Notes: generated by a model not told the origin, from the letters alone. Counted from the first letter of the stretch, positions 1 through 11,842 are shown. The stretch: DNA of 64,000 bases from Nyssa sinensis (GCA_008638375.1 CM018041.1:9696627-9760626); one strand, 5' to 3'. Translations and numbers: made by a program.

Positions 1-2395
1 GTGAATTTCTTCCATGACCCAGATGGTGGCTTCAGCTTTACTAGGATGAGTCATGTTGTACGTAGGTTTATGCTCATTCTCAGTGCCAATCCTTGATCGG
101 TCCCATTGCATTAGCTTAATTCTGGTGAGGTAATGTAATGGCTGCCCATACATATGTTTCAAGGAATAGGCTAGTTCTTGCCATGTATTGAAATGAATAT
201 CTAAGTCTTGTGCTTTTGGTATTTGAATCCGCTTCATGTAATCTTGATACATTTTTGCATGTCTAATAACTCCATCTGCATTGCAAAACGTGTAACAGTG
301 CCAAGATATTCAGGTCATGTTTGGTGTGCAGAAATAAAATAGTCATTTCATGAAATAAAATAAAAAAATAGAATGAAAATGACATATAATGAAATAGAGA
401 TTACTTACCTAGATCAAAGAAATATTTGGAATAATTTTTAATAAAATATCCATTCCATAAGATAAACATTCCGAATTATACCAAATAAGAATAAGGAATA
501 AAAATTAAAGAAATGCTTATAATGATTTTTAATAAAATATTCATTCCGTAGAATAAACATTTCGAATTATACCAAATAAGAATAAAGAATAAAAATATTA
601 AAATGAACATTCTTAAAATGGTCATTGCATCATACCAAACATAACGTCCGAATTTAGGAAATTAAAACTCTAAACATTTAGGGTTTGCAATGTCATAATA
701 GAATAAACTGAAATATGATATTTGATTAATATAATAAGTTAACTTTTAAGAGTAATGACATAACTTAATTATAAGATTATAATTGTATTTCCTTGTTTAT
801 GCACATAGCAATAGGACTCGCGTTTGTAAATAACAAGTGAGATAGGCTAAAACCAGCAAATATAACATTTTTGCACTTTTAATTCTTATTAAAACTACAC
901 CGGATTCTTGATTGCTTAGTTTGTCTAGATGGCATTATCATAATGTCACGGACTAGTGATGTAGGATAATTGGGCAGACATGGTACTATGAAAATAAGAA
1001 AATTTGTTTTAAAGTTATATTAAAAATGTTTAATTTTTAATTTTAATTTATTTCTATTTTCTTTAATTCTTTTGTTTTAGAATTGTTTAGTTGCCAATTT
1101 TGATTCCGTCATAGGGTATAATATTGGGACAGCTTACGCTCATTAGAGTAAGTCTCCCTCCCTGTGAGTGACAAACCCATCCTTTAAGCTCTAGTTGCTA
1201 ATGATTGGCCAGAGAAGATTCGAACTCGAGACGTTTGAATTTTATCTTCAATGTCTTTACCGTTCGGTCACACCTTCAGTGGTTAAAATAGTAATATTCT
1301 AACACTATAAATATGATGTAATAAGTCTTTATGTTTATTTTTCTTATTAATAATAAATAATTACGAATTTGGGATAATTTCTTTTCTCCTGTTCGATGAG
1401 AAGTCTCTATGTTACTTGTTTTCTAAAGAATTTGACGTGTTTAATTCTCCTTTACATGTTTGTATTAACAAGCTACCAATTTAAAAATTCCAAGTGAAGG
1501 GTCAGTTCATTAGGTTACTGGTTCAACTTTGACTTGGTTGAAACTCTTTACAACAAATATGGTGGATTAATAGTTATCTGTAACTTAAGCAACTGAGACA
1601 CTTTGGCTTAAGTGTATAATATCTTAATACTAGATTTTTTATTATTATAATTTCTTAGGTAACTTGGTTTAAATTCACCCTAGTTTTATCCAAATCCTTC
1701 AGTTTAGAATGGTTTGTTCTATTTTTTTTTTTCAAAACTCGAATGATACAATTAAAGAACCAAATTAGGTCCTCAACTAGTTTATCGGTTCACTGGTTTA
1801 ACGGACGATTTTTTCTATTTTTATAATACTAGGTCTAAGTTTGATTCATCAAATAATTAAATTTTGCGAGTATGCTAAACAAAGACTAATGTTGTTTTTT
1901 TAAACACAGTGATGCCATCTAATCTAAATCTATGGTAACAGATCTAAACTAATGGATTTGTAAATTGGATTTTAATTATTTGTACTCTTAATTCTCCAAG
2001 ACTTTTGATTCAAGTATTGTCCCTTTTAAATATCGATTTTTGATTCTACTTTAGGCATAAATAAAACCCTTGTTCTATAAAAGGTAAATATTTGCATATA
2101 TATATATATATATTTATTAATCTAAACTGATTGTAAGAGAATTTAAAAAATGAATGAAAAGAACAAAGTTAAACAAAAATTATTATATAAAATGAAATCA
2201 CTTGTACTCACCTGAATCTTTCTTCCTTGCTTGTAAACTTCTGATTTTAAGCTTCTTTTTAATGGTTATTCCCTTCAAAATTTTCTTTTGTGCTTGGTCA
2301 CTGAAATTGCTGTTGAAATCACCAGACCGTGTCTCTAAATCAGATACTAACCGATGATTGAATTTCAAAGATTTATAACTCCGCAACACCTTCAT
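1..2395 (-). CDS. RDM1-like gene, copy A (partial, 3' end beyond window)
   Basis: Two exons are visible: exon 1 at 2395-2212 and exon 2 from 275 to the window edge. The intron (2211-276) has a CAG/GTGAGT donor and a TGCAG acceptor, and the join GATTCA-G/AT keeps frame. Exon 2 is open over all 91 codons seen and carries the RDM1 signature: MYQDYMK near its start, FNTW, MYGQPLHYLT, QWDRSR and KAEATIW. RDM1 is the small homodimeric protein that, with DRD1 and DMS3, forms the DDR complex that helps Pol V act in RNA-directed DNA methylation. Exon 1 (61 codons) encodes a serine/acidic stretch followed by a basic stretch (KKKLKIRSLQARKK) that could be a nuclear localisation signal. I do not recognise this N-terminus from the Arabidopsis protein. 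The ATG at 2395 is the first in-frame ATG. The family call rests on remembered RDM1 sequence, and expression is unknown. Confidence 0.75.
1110..1283 (-). mobile_element. SINE-like element (family S), in the RDM1-A intron
   Basis: Read on the minus strand, the element starts near 1283 with an A-box-like motif (GGTGTGACCGAACGG, 1274-1260), followed about 33 bases later by a B-box-like motif (GAGTTCGAATC, 1227-1217). That is the internal RNA polymerase III promoter layout of tRNA-derived SINEs. Related sequence occurs at 48490-48680 and 30603-30735 (same strand), and 3' halves lie at 4716-4790 and 6766-6880 (plus strand). The shared 3' body includes GGGAGACTTA and TGAGCGTAAG. Exact ends were not determined. 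Confidence 0.6.
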
Positions 2396-2525
2396 ACTTA
2401 CGGAGGCGCACAAAGAAAGAAGATTTGTCAAATTGTAAACCTTGTAATCTTCGTAACCTAGTTTGGGAACTAAAGATTCTTTTTTATTATAAAGATTTTC
2501 TATATTTGTTTATAATACAATCTCT

Positions 2526-2583
2526 ACCGTACATTTTATGCATTTTAAGTGGGTCTCGTGTCAAAAGGTGGACCCTTTTAATG
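2526..2583 (-). promoter_or_regulatory. Conserved block upstream of RDM1-like copy A
   Basis: A block of about 57 bases, roughly 130 bases upstream of the start codon, is conserved in all three duplicated units (also 11758-11814 and 14144-14196). It includes AAAGGTGG(G/A)CCC and a TTTTAAGTGGGTCT core. It is the best conserved non-coding sequence of the unit, so a promoter role is plausible. That role is inference. Confidence 0.35.
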
Positions 2584-3086
2584 GTCAAATTCATCCCGTG
2601 ATTGATATGTGTAGTTAACTCGTGCATATAATGCTGGTACATGACTTGAACGCACCAATTACATAGCGAGTATTAATCGACCGCGACTAACTTAGCACTT
2701 TCTCATGTATTTAATTTCAAAAAGATGAAGTTAAATTAATTAAGGGGCCTTTCCAAATTTTGGCCCTGCTAATAGTTGTTTAAGAGTTATGATTCCTTTC
2801 ATAACAACAGGAATGACTTTCAACTGGGCTTGGGCCGGTTAGTTCACCGATCTGTGACGTAATAAATAATTAAACATATACACAAGTAATTATGGATGTC
2901 TCAAATTTTTATATCAAAAAATACATTTTAAAAGTACAAAAGTTACATTTTAAATAATGTGACCTTAGATAATTGACAAAATATTTATAATATATTTAAA
3001 ACATTTCTAATAATATAATGCACATTAATTGGGGTGCAAAATTTGAGACAAAATATTATTATATACACATATACAATATTTATAAA

Positions 3087-3567
3087 TAGGGATGACAACA
3101 GGGTTAATTCCGGGCATAAAACCCCTTGTCCAGTCTTGTCTTGTGAATTTTTCCCTAAACTCATTTAAATCTCGTGGTTGGCAAGAGCGGATTCTTATTT
3201 ATTTTTAAACTTTTATTTATTTATTTATTTATTTTATTAAATTAATTATAATTAATATATTTTAAATAAAATGTTACACGTGTTAAAATAAAAAAATATA
3301 CATGTTAATAAAGAATTAAAATAATATTATTTATTTTTCAAACATATAACTTTATTTAATTTGTATAAACTTCTATTTGGTGGCTAAAAATATCATTATA
3401 AATATTAATTATGTATCTCATTTTTTTTATTATTTTATTTTATCTAATTGGGATGGATTGCCTTTACCACAAACCTTAACGGAATGGACATAATTTCCTT
3501 CAAATTCATCCCATTACAGACGGGATAAAGCGAGTTGCCAACTTGACGAATAAAATTGTCATCTTAG
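3087..3567. mobile_element. Non-autonomous hAT-like element (GGATGACAA family), 481 bp
   Basis: The ends are TAGGGATGACAAC on the left and AATTGTCATCTTAG on the right, forming an imperfect terminal inverted repeat. A perfect 8-bp direct repeat, tttataaa, flanks the element (3079-3086 and 3568-3575), as expected for hAT insertion. It has no coding capacity. Related elements lie at 15228-15861 and 21157-21578. Confidence 0.75.
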
Positions 3568-3671
3568 TTTATAAATATAATTCCGTTTGAGATTAGCCTA
3601 TTTTTATTGTACCAATAGGTTATGTTTTTATAAATTTTTACAATTTAAGGAACTTAAAGGAAAGTTGCAGG

Positions 3672-4507
3672 CAAGGATCAAAATTTCGTTTCGTAGTGTT
3701 GTTTCGATCACCTAGAAAACAGAAGCGTTTCGAAAACGTTTCGAAAATATAGTGAAAACGATGAAAAAAAGTAAAATGTATAGAAACACTTGGAAACATA
3801 AAGTAAAATATATGAATGTGTGAAGATAAATATTATAATTAATTCGAATGTTTTAGGGTGCATGTCCATCCACACAAGAAGATACTAGGGTGAAATTAAA
3901 AAAAAAAACGTAAATTAAATTAGTCATTAATACCAAATAACTCTTTACTTATTAAAAACTAGTATTAACGATTTATGTAATATGAAGTTGTTATATTTTT
4001 GCTATAAAATATGTAAAATTATTATAAACTATAAAATAATAAATATATATTATGTAATACCCACGGATTAGATAATTTGACACAAGTTACATATAATATA
4101 ATAAATAAAAATATAATAATTTAAATCTATTATAATTAGTAACTAAGTATTAAAATAAATTATTTATCTATATTTTATTTCCATTACTTTTACTTTTCAT
4201 TTTCTATTATTTTTAGGAAAAAAGGAAATATCTTCTTATAAATTTAGGTTTTAATCTTTCAATCTCCTCCATTTAAAAAACAAATTGATATTATCTTTTA
4301 CCAACTTCTAGAAGTATTGTTGATACCAAAAAAATGTTTCTACTATTTCAATATGTTTCCACTAGTTTCGGTATGTTTCTACGGAAACAAATTTGTTTGC
4401 ATGGAAACATGTGAATTTCGGTATTTCACTCATGTTTCCTTTCGGTTCACTAGGAAACAGAAACGTTTCGGCCGTTTCGATGGAAACGAAACAAAATTTT
4501 GATCCCT
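3672..4507. mobile_element. TIR element of 836 bp with GGATCAAAATTT ends
   Basis: The left end reads GGATCAAAATTTCGTTTCG (from 3675). The right end is its inverted copy with one change, ending GATCC at 4505. The direct repeat agttgcagg (9 bp) lies at 3663-3671 and 4508-4516. A 9-bp target duplication suggests a Mutator-like non-autonomous element, though 8 bp (hAT) cannot be excluded because the boundary is uncertain by a base. The subterminal 120 bases on each side are packed with GTTTC/GAAAC motifs. No transposase frame is present. Confidence 0.75.
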
Positions 4508-4715
4508 AGTTGCAGGACATATAAAGTTATCCAAATCTCTTTCCTATGTTAGAAGGTTGGATCCCCAAAGGGCTGCATGCCGAAGTGCGATTGAGTTGTA
4601 TTCTTCACCTAAGAAGTTCTTTTATTTGGATTATACTTGACAATGTTCCAAATGTTTAAACAATTTTTATATGTCACTAATGTCAATTATTAACAGTTAA
4701 AACTTAAATGATAGG

Positions 4716-4790
4716 TCTGACTGTTAAGAGAAGGGAGACTTAATCTAGTGAGCGTAAGTTGATCCAAGAGACCCCCTAACCGGTCATAAA
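4716..4790 (+). mobile_element. SINE family S, 3' fragment
   Basis: Contains GGGAGACTTAATCTAGTGAG and CGTAAG, matching the 3' body of the element at 1110-1283 read on its own strand. The Pol III promoter half is missing, as in a truncated copy. Confidence 0.45.
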
Positions 4791-5214
4791 AAAATAATAA
4801 TGTGTCAATACATTATTAAATAGTTTGTTTAATACATTATTTAATGTCACATTATCTTAGATACAAAAATTTAGAACACATACTATTATTGTTTAAACAA
4901 TTGGTTTTGACTTGAGCTAAGAAATCTAAGTCCGAGTTAACTTTTCAATTGGGCTTGAGTAAAGGTATTCAACAATGGGGTTGGATAAAGGAAATGTTTA
5001 ACGCTTAAGGTTCGTATGAATGAGCGGTTGGAAAGTGCAATTTGAAAAAATCTCTTCTAACAACTTAATCAAAATATTTTTTTTGGACTTATTATAATTT
5101 TGAAAAGCGCAGTTTATAAGTTGAATCAAATATCTAATTTATCATAAAAACTCATTTTGAACTTGAAAAAGACGATAAATTTTGTGTATATCAAGAACTG
5201 GCTCGAAGATAAAG

Positions 5215-5690
5215 TCAAAAAAATAATCATTTTAGCCCCACTTAAAAACAAGGCTCTGAATTTTATATATCTATAATATAATAATTAAATTAGAAGTCCG
5301 AGATTAATAAAAGTGAACTCTATGAAAGGCTCTAAGTTTTATATATTTATAGTATAATCAAATTAAAAGTATAAGATTAATAAAAATCTAATTTTACAAA
5401 CAAAAAAAAAACCCCATAAAGACTACTTGAAAAAACACTTAATTCTATTACAATACAAATAAAATTCTATTAATAGAATTTTATTTGTATTGTACTCTTA
5501 ATTATTTTTATTACTTAGATAAAAAAAATTATGTAAAATTTTATTATTAGAATTTAAAATATAGCTCTCTCTTGCTAGAAAAAAATTAAATTTTATATTA
5601 TAAATATAAATATAATATATATAAGAAACAAAGAAACAGTTACTGATATTTAAAAAAGTCTTATTTAGATATATTTCTTTCTCGTTTTAT
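5215..5690. repeat. Dispersed AT-rich repeat R, copy 1
   Basis: Aligns by eye with 10505-10945 in the same orientation. Both contain two internal sub-blocks of the type 'tttatagtataatcaaattaa' followed by 'agattaataaaa', then 'ccataaa' and a 'ctatttagataaaa'-like tail. Copy 2 sits in the RDM1-B intron, while copy 1 sits in the flank of unit A, so this repeat moved independently of the unit duplication. Its class is unknown. Confidence 0.5.
5449..5494. repeat. 46-bp perfect palindrome
   Basis: The sequence from 5449 to 5494 equals its own reverse complement over all 46 bases, centred between 5471 and 5472 at ATTAAT. The paralogous place in repeat R copy 2 (about 10720-10770) has only the right arm, so the left arm looks newly added. 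Confidence 0.85.
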
Positions 5691-6765
5691 ACCTCTAATG
5701 GTAGAGAGTCGACCTTACTATTAAGTTGAAGTAAGCACACACTTAATACCATTCCATTTAACTTATCAGCCCATTTTGGCTGTTTTGAGCGTAAAGTATA
5801 AATAGTTTCTATTTAATGAGGTTTAAAATTCTAGAGATTTAATTCTACATGAATTATTTTGTTAATTAGATGTTTGGTAAAAACTGTTCACAGATGACCA
5901 TGGAGATGAGTTTCCACATTTTTCTTACATTTATCAAATATTTTGTATATATTTATATTATATTATAGTCATCAATGTACACCTTGCATGGGCTGGTAGA
6001 AGGGCAAATGTAGATTTTTCTGAGTGAAACGCAAAAAGCATATCATAAGTGCTTTAGTAGGACTGCCAAAATTGGTGTTTTATTGGTGAGTTCCAATCTC
6101 TCTTCTTTCTTTGTTTGTCAACCAAACACTTCATATGTTTTCTTTTTTGGGATATGAAAACGCTTAACTGGGGGCAAGCCCCTCAAACTCTTCCCCATTT
6201 AAAAAAAGGCATTGTTTGTTTAGTTGAACGGTAAAAAAGTATGATTTTAAAAAAATATAACATAGAATATTTGGATAAATTGTTGAAAATGTTAAATGTG
6301 TCGATAAATAAAAAACAAACATTTTCGAAATAGTAGTTTGGAAAAGGCTACTCACATGCACTTTTTGGGTACAAGCGTTTAGACTTAAAAATATTCAAAT
6401 GAGTGTTTCGAAAACGTCAAAACAAATATTCAAATATTAAAAAAAAAAACCGATTTGAACTCCAAAACCCCCCCGGTATAAAAAATGCCACTACCCATCC
6501 AAATATGCCTTGTTTTTATTACTAATTTACAACTTCAAATCCGTTTCTTAATTTTTAAAAATATAAAAGAAAAGTTATAACATATATGAAGTTATCCTAA
6601 TCACTCTCCTCTTTTATCTTACTGCATTAGACTGCTACTAATGTTTTTAAGGTGACTTTTTAAAACTATTTTTGTGACCTTTTTTTTTTTTTGTCACGGA
6701 AACAAAGTTAGTTACAAATGTTATTTACAAATAACAGTAGGAGTCTTTAGTTCAAGTTTTTTTTC

Positions 6766-6880
6766 GCCGATCATCGGTAGTTAGAGATTAAAAATAGATC
6801 TGGCCTTCACGGAGATAGAGACTTAATCTGATACACATAAGCTGGTTCAGAATACCCATGACTGATCCATGAAAAAAAAA
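6766..6880 (+). mobile_element. SINE family S, degenerate 3' fragment ending in poly(A)
   Basis: Shares spaced motifs with the 1110-1283 element read on its own strand (GCCGATCAT, TAGTTAGAGATTAAA, GAGACTTAATCTGATACACA, TAAGCTGG) and ends in a run of nine A. Diverged, so the call is tentative. Confidence 0.4.
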
Positions 6881-6912
6881 ACAATAGGAGTCTTTCTACA
6901 ATAAACTATTTA

Positions 6913-8127
6913 AAAAAATTCAAGTACTATTAATAACAATAAGAGTCTCACAAATATGAACCCTAAGAAAAATAAACTAGTGTATAATTAGAAAATCAAC
7001 AATCTATTACATGTTTTACTTGAGAAGACTTGAAATTGTGACAACCTTAATGGAGAAAGGTATAGGATGTTTAATTTTGTGAATGTTTTAAGTGCATTAT
7101 TTTCCTTTTTTTTTTTTTATGAAAACGAAGCAGTGTTTTACAATTTATGTATTACAATTAATTAAACAATACAATCATAACTTTATAAAGCAACAGAAGA
7201 AAACACAACCTAACAGAAATGCATTTCCTTTCATATAGTTGGATAAATGTAATTATTAATTAATATATATTTTTAATGAAACATATATATTATATTAATG
7301 CAATAAATCCAAAATGGCAAGCTTAATGTCCATTCCATTCTAATAGAAAAAGCATAATATCACTATGAGAGAGAGTGTACACATATGTTTGTGACATTAA
7401 TTATTAAAAATAAATCATTGATTCTCTCCATTTGTTTTATGAGAAACCAGAGCAATTACATTTATACAATCCAAAATACGACGTACAATAGAGATTAGCA
7501 TCCTGTGAATATTTTATGAATAAGTTATTTAATCAAATACATGGTGTGTGAAGCATACTTCCCTCAAACTTCTTAAAATCTTGTAGGCTTATAATACATA
7601 AATCATACTTTTGGACCAAACCAAACAACATTAACCAGAAGAAAAATAGATTCCCTACATGAGAAACTAGTGATGTGCAATTCTCTACAAGGAAATTATA
7701 CCCCAACAAAATGTTTTAATCACCAAAAAGATCTTCATTTTCTCTCTCATAGGGTTAACTTTCTTGGGTTTAGACTTGAGAGAGATAAGTGAGAGTGGAA
7801 AAATCTAAGTTCTTCCTCTATTTATAGACTTCTAACTTTTTAAATTTTCACTTTAGCCCTTAAAGTTCATCAATTCATCTTTTTACCCTAAAGTTAATAA
7901 AACTTTTAAATTTTTACCATTTTGCTTTAGGAACTAGATAAAATTAATACAAGTGTAAATATAATTTTAAATTTTTTTAAAAAAATTTATTAATTGCACA
8001 AAACTCTGAGGTAGCTTTTAACTTTATACTTCCAAATATAATTTTCTTTAAAATTTAGACTTAAAGCATGACAAGTATTGTGTTTTGAAACATATGAAAT
8101 GGCAACTATGATTGCAGTCTAATTAAT
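6913..8127. repeat. 1.2-kb tandem duplication, copy 1
   Basis: The sequence from 'ttcaagtactattaataac' (6919) onward recurs at 8134 with few differences, so the units are head-to-tail. No coding frame is conserved between them. On the minus strand a TATA-like CTATAAATAG (near 7826) precedes a purine-rich stretch in both copies, so the unit may include a promoter or part of an LTR. That is inference. Confidence 0.8.
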
Positions 8128-9530
8128 AAAAAATTCAAGTACTATTAATAACAATAAGAGTCTCACAAATATGAACCCTAAGAAAAATAAACTAGTGTAT
8201 AATTAGAAAATCAACAATCTATTACATGTTTTACTTGAGAAGACTTGAAATTGTGACAACCTTAATGGAGAAAGGTGTAGGATGTTTAATTTTGTGAATG
8301 TTTTAAGTGCATTATTTTCCTTTTTTTTTTTTTTTTTATGAAAACGAAGCAGTGTTTTACAATTTATGTATAACAATTAATTAAACAATACAATTATAAC
8401 TTTATAAAGCAATAGAAGAAAACACAACCTAACAGAAATGCATTTCCTTTCATATAGTTGGATAAATGTAATTATTAATTAATATATATTTTTAATGAAA
8501 CATATATATTATGTTAATGCAATAACTCCAAAATGGCCATCTTAAACATGTCCATTCCATTCTAATAGAAAAAGCATAATATCAGTATGAGAGAGTGTAC
8601 GCATATGTTTGTGACATTAATTATGAAAAATAAATCATTGATTCTCTCCATTTGTTTTATGAGAAAGCAGAGCAATTACATTTATACGATCCAAAACACG
8701 AAGTACATTAGAGATTAGCATCCTGTGAATATTTTATGAATAAGTTATTTAATCAAATACATGATGTGTGAAGCATATTTCCCTCAAATTTCTTAAAATC
8801 ATGTAGGCTTATAATACATAAATCATACTTTTGGACCGAAACAAACAACATTAACCAGAAGAAAAATAGATTTCCTACATGAGAAACTAGTGATGTGCAA
8901 GGAAATTATACCCCAACAAAATGTTTTAATCACCAAAAAGATCTTCATTTTCTCTCTCATAGGGTTAAGTTTCTTGGGTATAGACTTGAGAGAGATGAGT
9001 GAAAGTGGAAAAATCTAAGTTCTTCCTCTATTTATAGACTTCTAACTTTTTAAATTTTCACTTTAGCCCTTAAAGTTCATCAATTCATCTTTTAACCCTA
9101 AAGCTAATAAAACTTTTAAATTTTTACCATTTTACTATTTTAGTAATTCACCTTCCAAACGAGTTTTTTTTCTTCTTCTTCTTATGGGTCATTTACATTT
9201 TACCCTCTTTACCAAGACCTAAATCTTCAAAAGAATTGGTATCTGAAATCATCAAAATAGATTCACACAAGTATAATCAATCAACCAGCATAAGTAAACA
9301 TAATCATCTCACTTTATATATGCTTTAGGTACTAGATAAAATTAATACAAGTGTAAATATAATTTTAATTTTTTTAAAAAAAAATTATTAATTGCACAAA
9401 ACTCTGAGGTAGCTTTTAACTTTATACTTCCAGATATAATTTTCTTTAAAATTTAGACTTAAAGCATGACAAGTATTGTGTTTTGAAACAGATGAAATGG
9501 CAACTATGATTCCAGTCTAATTAATAAAAA
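8128..9530. repeat. 1.4-kb tandem duplication, copy 2
   Basis: Same content as 6913-8127 but longer. Relative to copy 1 it has about 180 extra bases around 9137-9325, between 'ttttaccatttt' and 'gctttaggtactagat'. Most other differences are single bases and small indels in T runs. The duplication ends at 'ctaattaataaaaa' (9530), just downstream of the RDM1-B stop codon. Confidence 0.8.
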
Positions 9531-9667
9531 TAAAAAATAACAAACTATTTTAATTAAACAAAAACATATTAAAAAACACACCATGCATTTAAATAACAAA
9601 GTTCTAGCAAATAAATATCAAGAATTCAAGATTGCAAACTGATCTGAAAGAAAAACAAATAAGATTG

Positions 9668-11632
9668 CTAAACAACAGGATCAATAAAAGCATGGTAAAT
9701 GGGATCAGCAAGCCAAACTTTAGCCAGATAGTAATAAGAAGTGCTACGCCTGTGGATGTCTTCAATGAACCAGATGGTGGCTTCAGCTATGCTTGGATTT
9801 ATGATCTTGTCCATTGGTTCTTGCTCATTCTCAGCGCCCATCCTTGATTGGTCCCATTGCTTTAGCTGAATCTTGGTGAAGTAATGCAATGGTTGCCCAT
9901 ATATCTGTTTCAAGGAATTGGCTAGTTCTTGCCATGTATTGAATGGAATAGCTGAGTCACGAATGTTTGGGATTTCAATTTCCTTCATGTAATCTTGATA
10001 CATTTGTGCTTGTCTACTCACCTCATCTGCATTGCAAATAATATGTTGCATTGCCATGACACTTTGGATTAAAGAAATCAAAATTCTAAACAATTCATGT
10101 TAGCAAAGTCATAATATATATGACAAGTTGGCTTATCTGAAATAGTAATATTTATTTTTCTCATATGCACGACTTTCAATTCAAGTCATTACACACACAT
10201 AATTGTTAAGAATTTTCCCTTCTCACCTTGTTTATATTAAAAAAAAAAAAAAAAGGCAAAGTCAAAATAGAATGAAATGAGATATAAGCTAAGGTTTTAC
10301 CAAAAATAATAAATTCACTTTTAAGAATAAGCACTAAATTTATGAGATAGACTCATTGCATTCTCTTGTTACCCACAAGGCAAGAAAAACCTACAATTAT
10401 AACATGTTTTGTAAATTGGATCGCTGGCTAGTTTATCGGTTCACTAGTTTAGTAGTTTAACATGCCGGTTTGGTCCATTCAAATAATTAGGACTGGTTCA
10501 ATTATAAAGTCAATAAAGTAATCATTTTATACCATAAAGTCTCAAATTTTATTTATTTATAATATAATCAAATTAAAAATTTAAGATTAATAAAAGTTTT
10601 AACTCTACAAAAATGTTCATATTTTATGGATTTATAGTATAATCAAATTAGAAGTTTAATATTAATAAAAACCTAACTTTACAAAAAAGGCCCATGTAAA
10701 AACTCCATAAAAAATTAATTCTCTTGGTAGATTTTATTCATATTTTACTTTAATTTTTTATTATTATCTATTTAGATAAAAAAAAAAAGCATTATGTAAA
10801 CATTCTATTATTAGAGTTTCATTCAATATATATTTTCTCCTGTTAGAAAATAATTTACTTTTATATAACAAAAATAAATATAATATATATTTAAGAAATA
10901 AAGTAAAAAAAGACATTAATATTAAAAAAAAATCTCATTTAGAATTATCACTTTGGACCTCCAATTATCACTTTAGACCACCAATTATAAGTGTCGGTCC
11001 TGTATATAACACTAGGTCTATGTGTGTGAGGGTCCTCAACAAGAATTAATGGTGATTTTAGGACAGAAATTCTATCCAGATTGTTTAATTTCCTCTTCCC
11101 GCATCTCTGTATTAAAAAAAACTGATGGTAATTTTTGAGGATAGACATGCCATTTGAACCAATGGTAAAGGATCGGAACTAATGGATTTTAGGTACTAAA
11201 CATGCATAGTTCTCCAACACTATGGTTTTTATAGCAAAATGAGAAAGCAAGACACTCATTGAAGTTTTATTCCTTTTTAGTTATTGTTTTGTGATCCTAA
11301 TTTAGGCATAAATACAACAATTTTCAATAAAAGGTAAATATTTCCACATCAAATATATTAATCCAAACCCATTGTAAGAGAATTTAAGAAATTAGAATGT
11401 AAAGAACAAAGTTCAACAAAAATTATTACATGAAATGAAATCACTTGTACACACCTGAATCTTTCTTCTTTCCTTTCGAACTTTTGCTTTTAATCTTCTT
11501 TTTAATACCTTTTCCCTTGAGATTTCTCTTTTGTGCTGGCGTACTAAAATAGTAGTTGAGATCATCAGACTCTGTCTCTGAATCAGATACTAACAAATGA
11601 TCGAATTTCAAGGATTTATACGTCCGTAACAT
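9668..11632 (-). CDS. RDM1-like gene, copy B (complete, two exons)
   Basis: Exon 1 is 11632-11455 and exon 2 is 10026-9668, separated by a 1,428-base intron with CAG/GTGTGT donor and GCAG acceptor. The product is about 178 residues. Exon 2 encodes the RDM1 core in order: QMYQDYMKE, IPFNTW, QIYGQPLHYFT, QWDQSRMG, AEATIWFIE and a C-terminus AFIDPVV. This closely follows my memory of Arabidopsis RDM1 (163 residues), a DDR-complex protein needed for Pol V-dependent DNA methylation. Exon 1 supplies an acidic SDSETESDD segment and then a lysine-rich segment (KKKIKSKSSKGKKK) that may be a nuclear signal. Compared with copy A, the first start codon is GTG here (11638), so the start moves two codons downstream to ATG 11632. 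No internal stop is present. It may be a functional paralogue or a recent non-expressed duplicate. Confidence 0.8.
10505..10945. repeat. Dispersed AT-rich repeat R, copy 2 (in RDM1-B intron)
   Basis: Same-orientation relative of 5215-5690, with the two 'tataatcaaatta...agattaataaaa' sub-blocks and the 'tttagataaaaaaa...attatgtaaa' tail. It makes up about a third of the intron. Confidence 0.5.
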
Positions 11633-11757
11633 CTTCACACTTGTGACGACGCACGAAGAAAGAGGGCTTTTTAGATTGAAAACCTCGTTATCTCCGTAAA
11701 ATGGTTTGAGAAATAAGATTCTTTTTCATTACAAAAATTTTCTATATGGCAATCTCT

Positions 11758-11814
11758 TACCGTACATTTTAAGCATTTTAAGTGGGTCTTGTCAAAAGGT
11801 GGGCCCTTTTAATG
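11758..11814 (-). promoter_or_regulatory. Conserved block upstream of RDM1-like copy B
   Basis: Counterpart of 2526-2583, about 125 bases upstream of the ATG. The core GTCAAAAGGTGGGCCCTTTT is kept, and the same core recurs in the orphan unit C at 14144-14196. Confidence 0.35.
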
Positions 11815-11842
11815 CATAGTAGTTGATATATTTTGCTTGTGT

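Larger units (their letters stand above)
2396..6912. other. Upstream flank of RDM1-like copy A (duplicated unit A, up to about 6600)
   Basis: No gene is seen. Much of this stretch is paralogous to 11640-13960 and 14130-15930: for example the blocks at 2700-2800, 4800-4930, 5720-6010, 6060-6200 and 6510-6590 recur in order in unit B, and partly in unit C. Unit A carries two insertions absent from the other copies, 3087-3567 and 3672-4507. The remainder is AT-rich sequence with short homopolymers. Confidence 0.6.
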
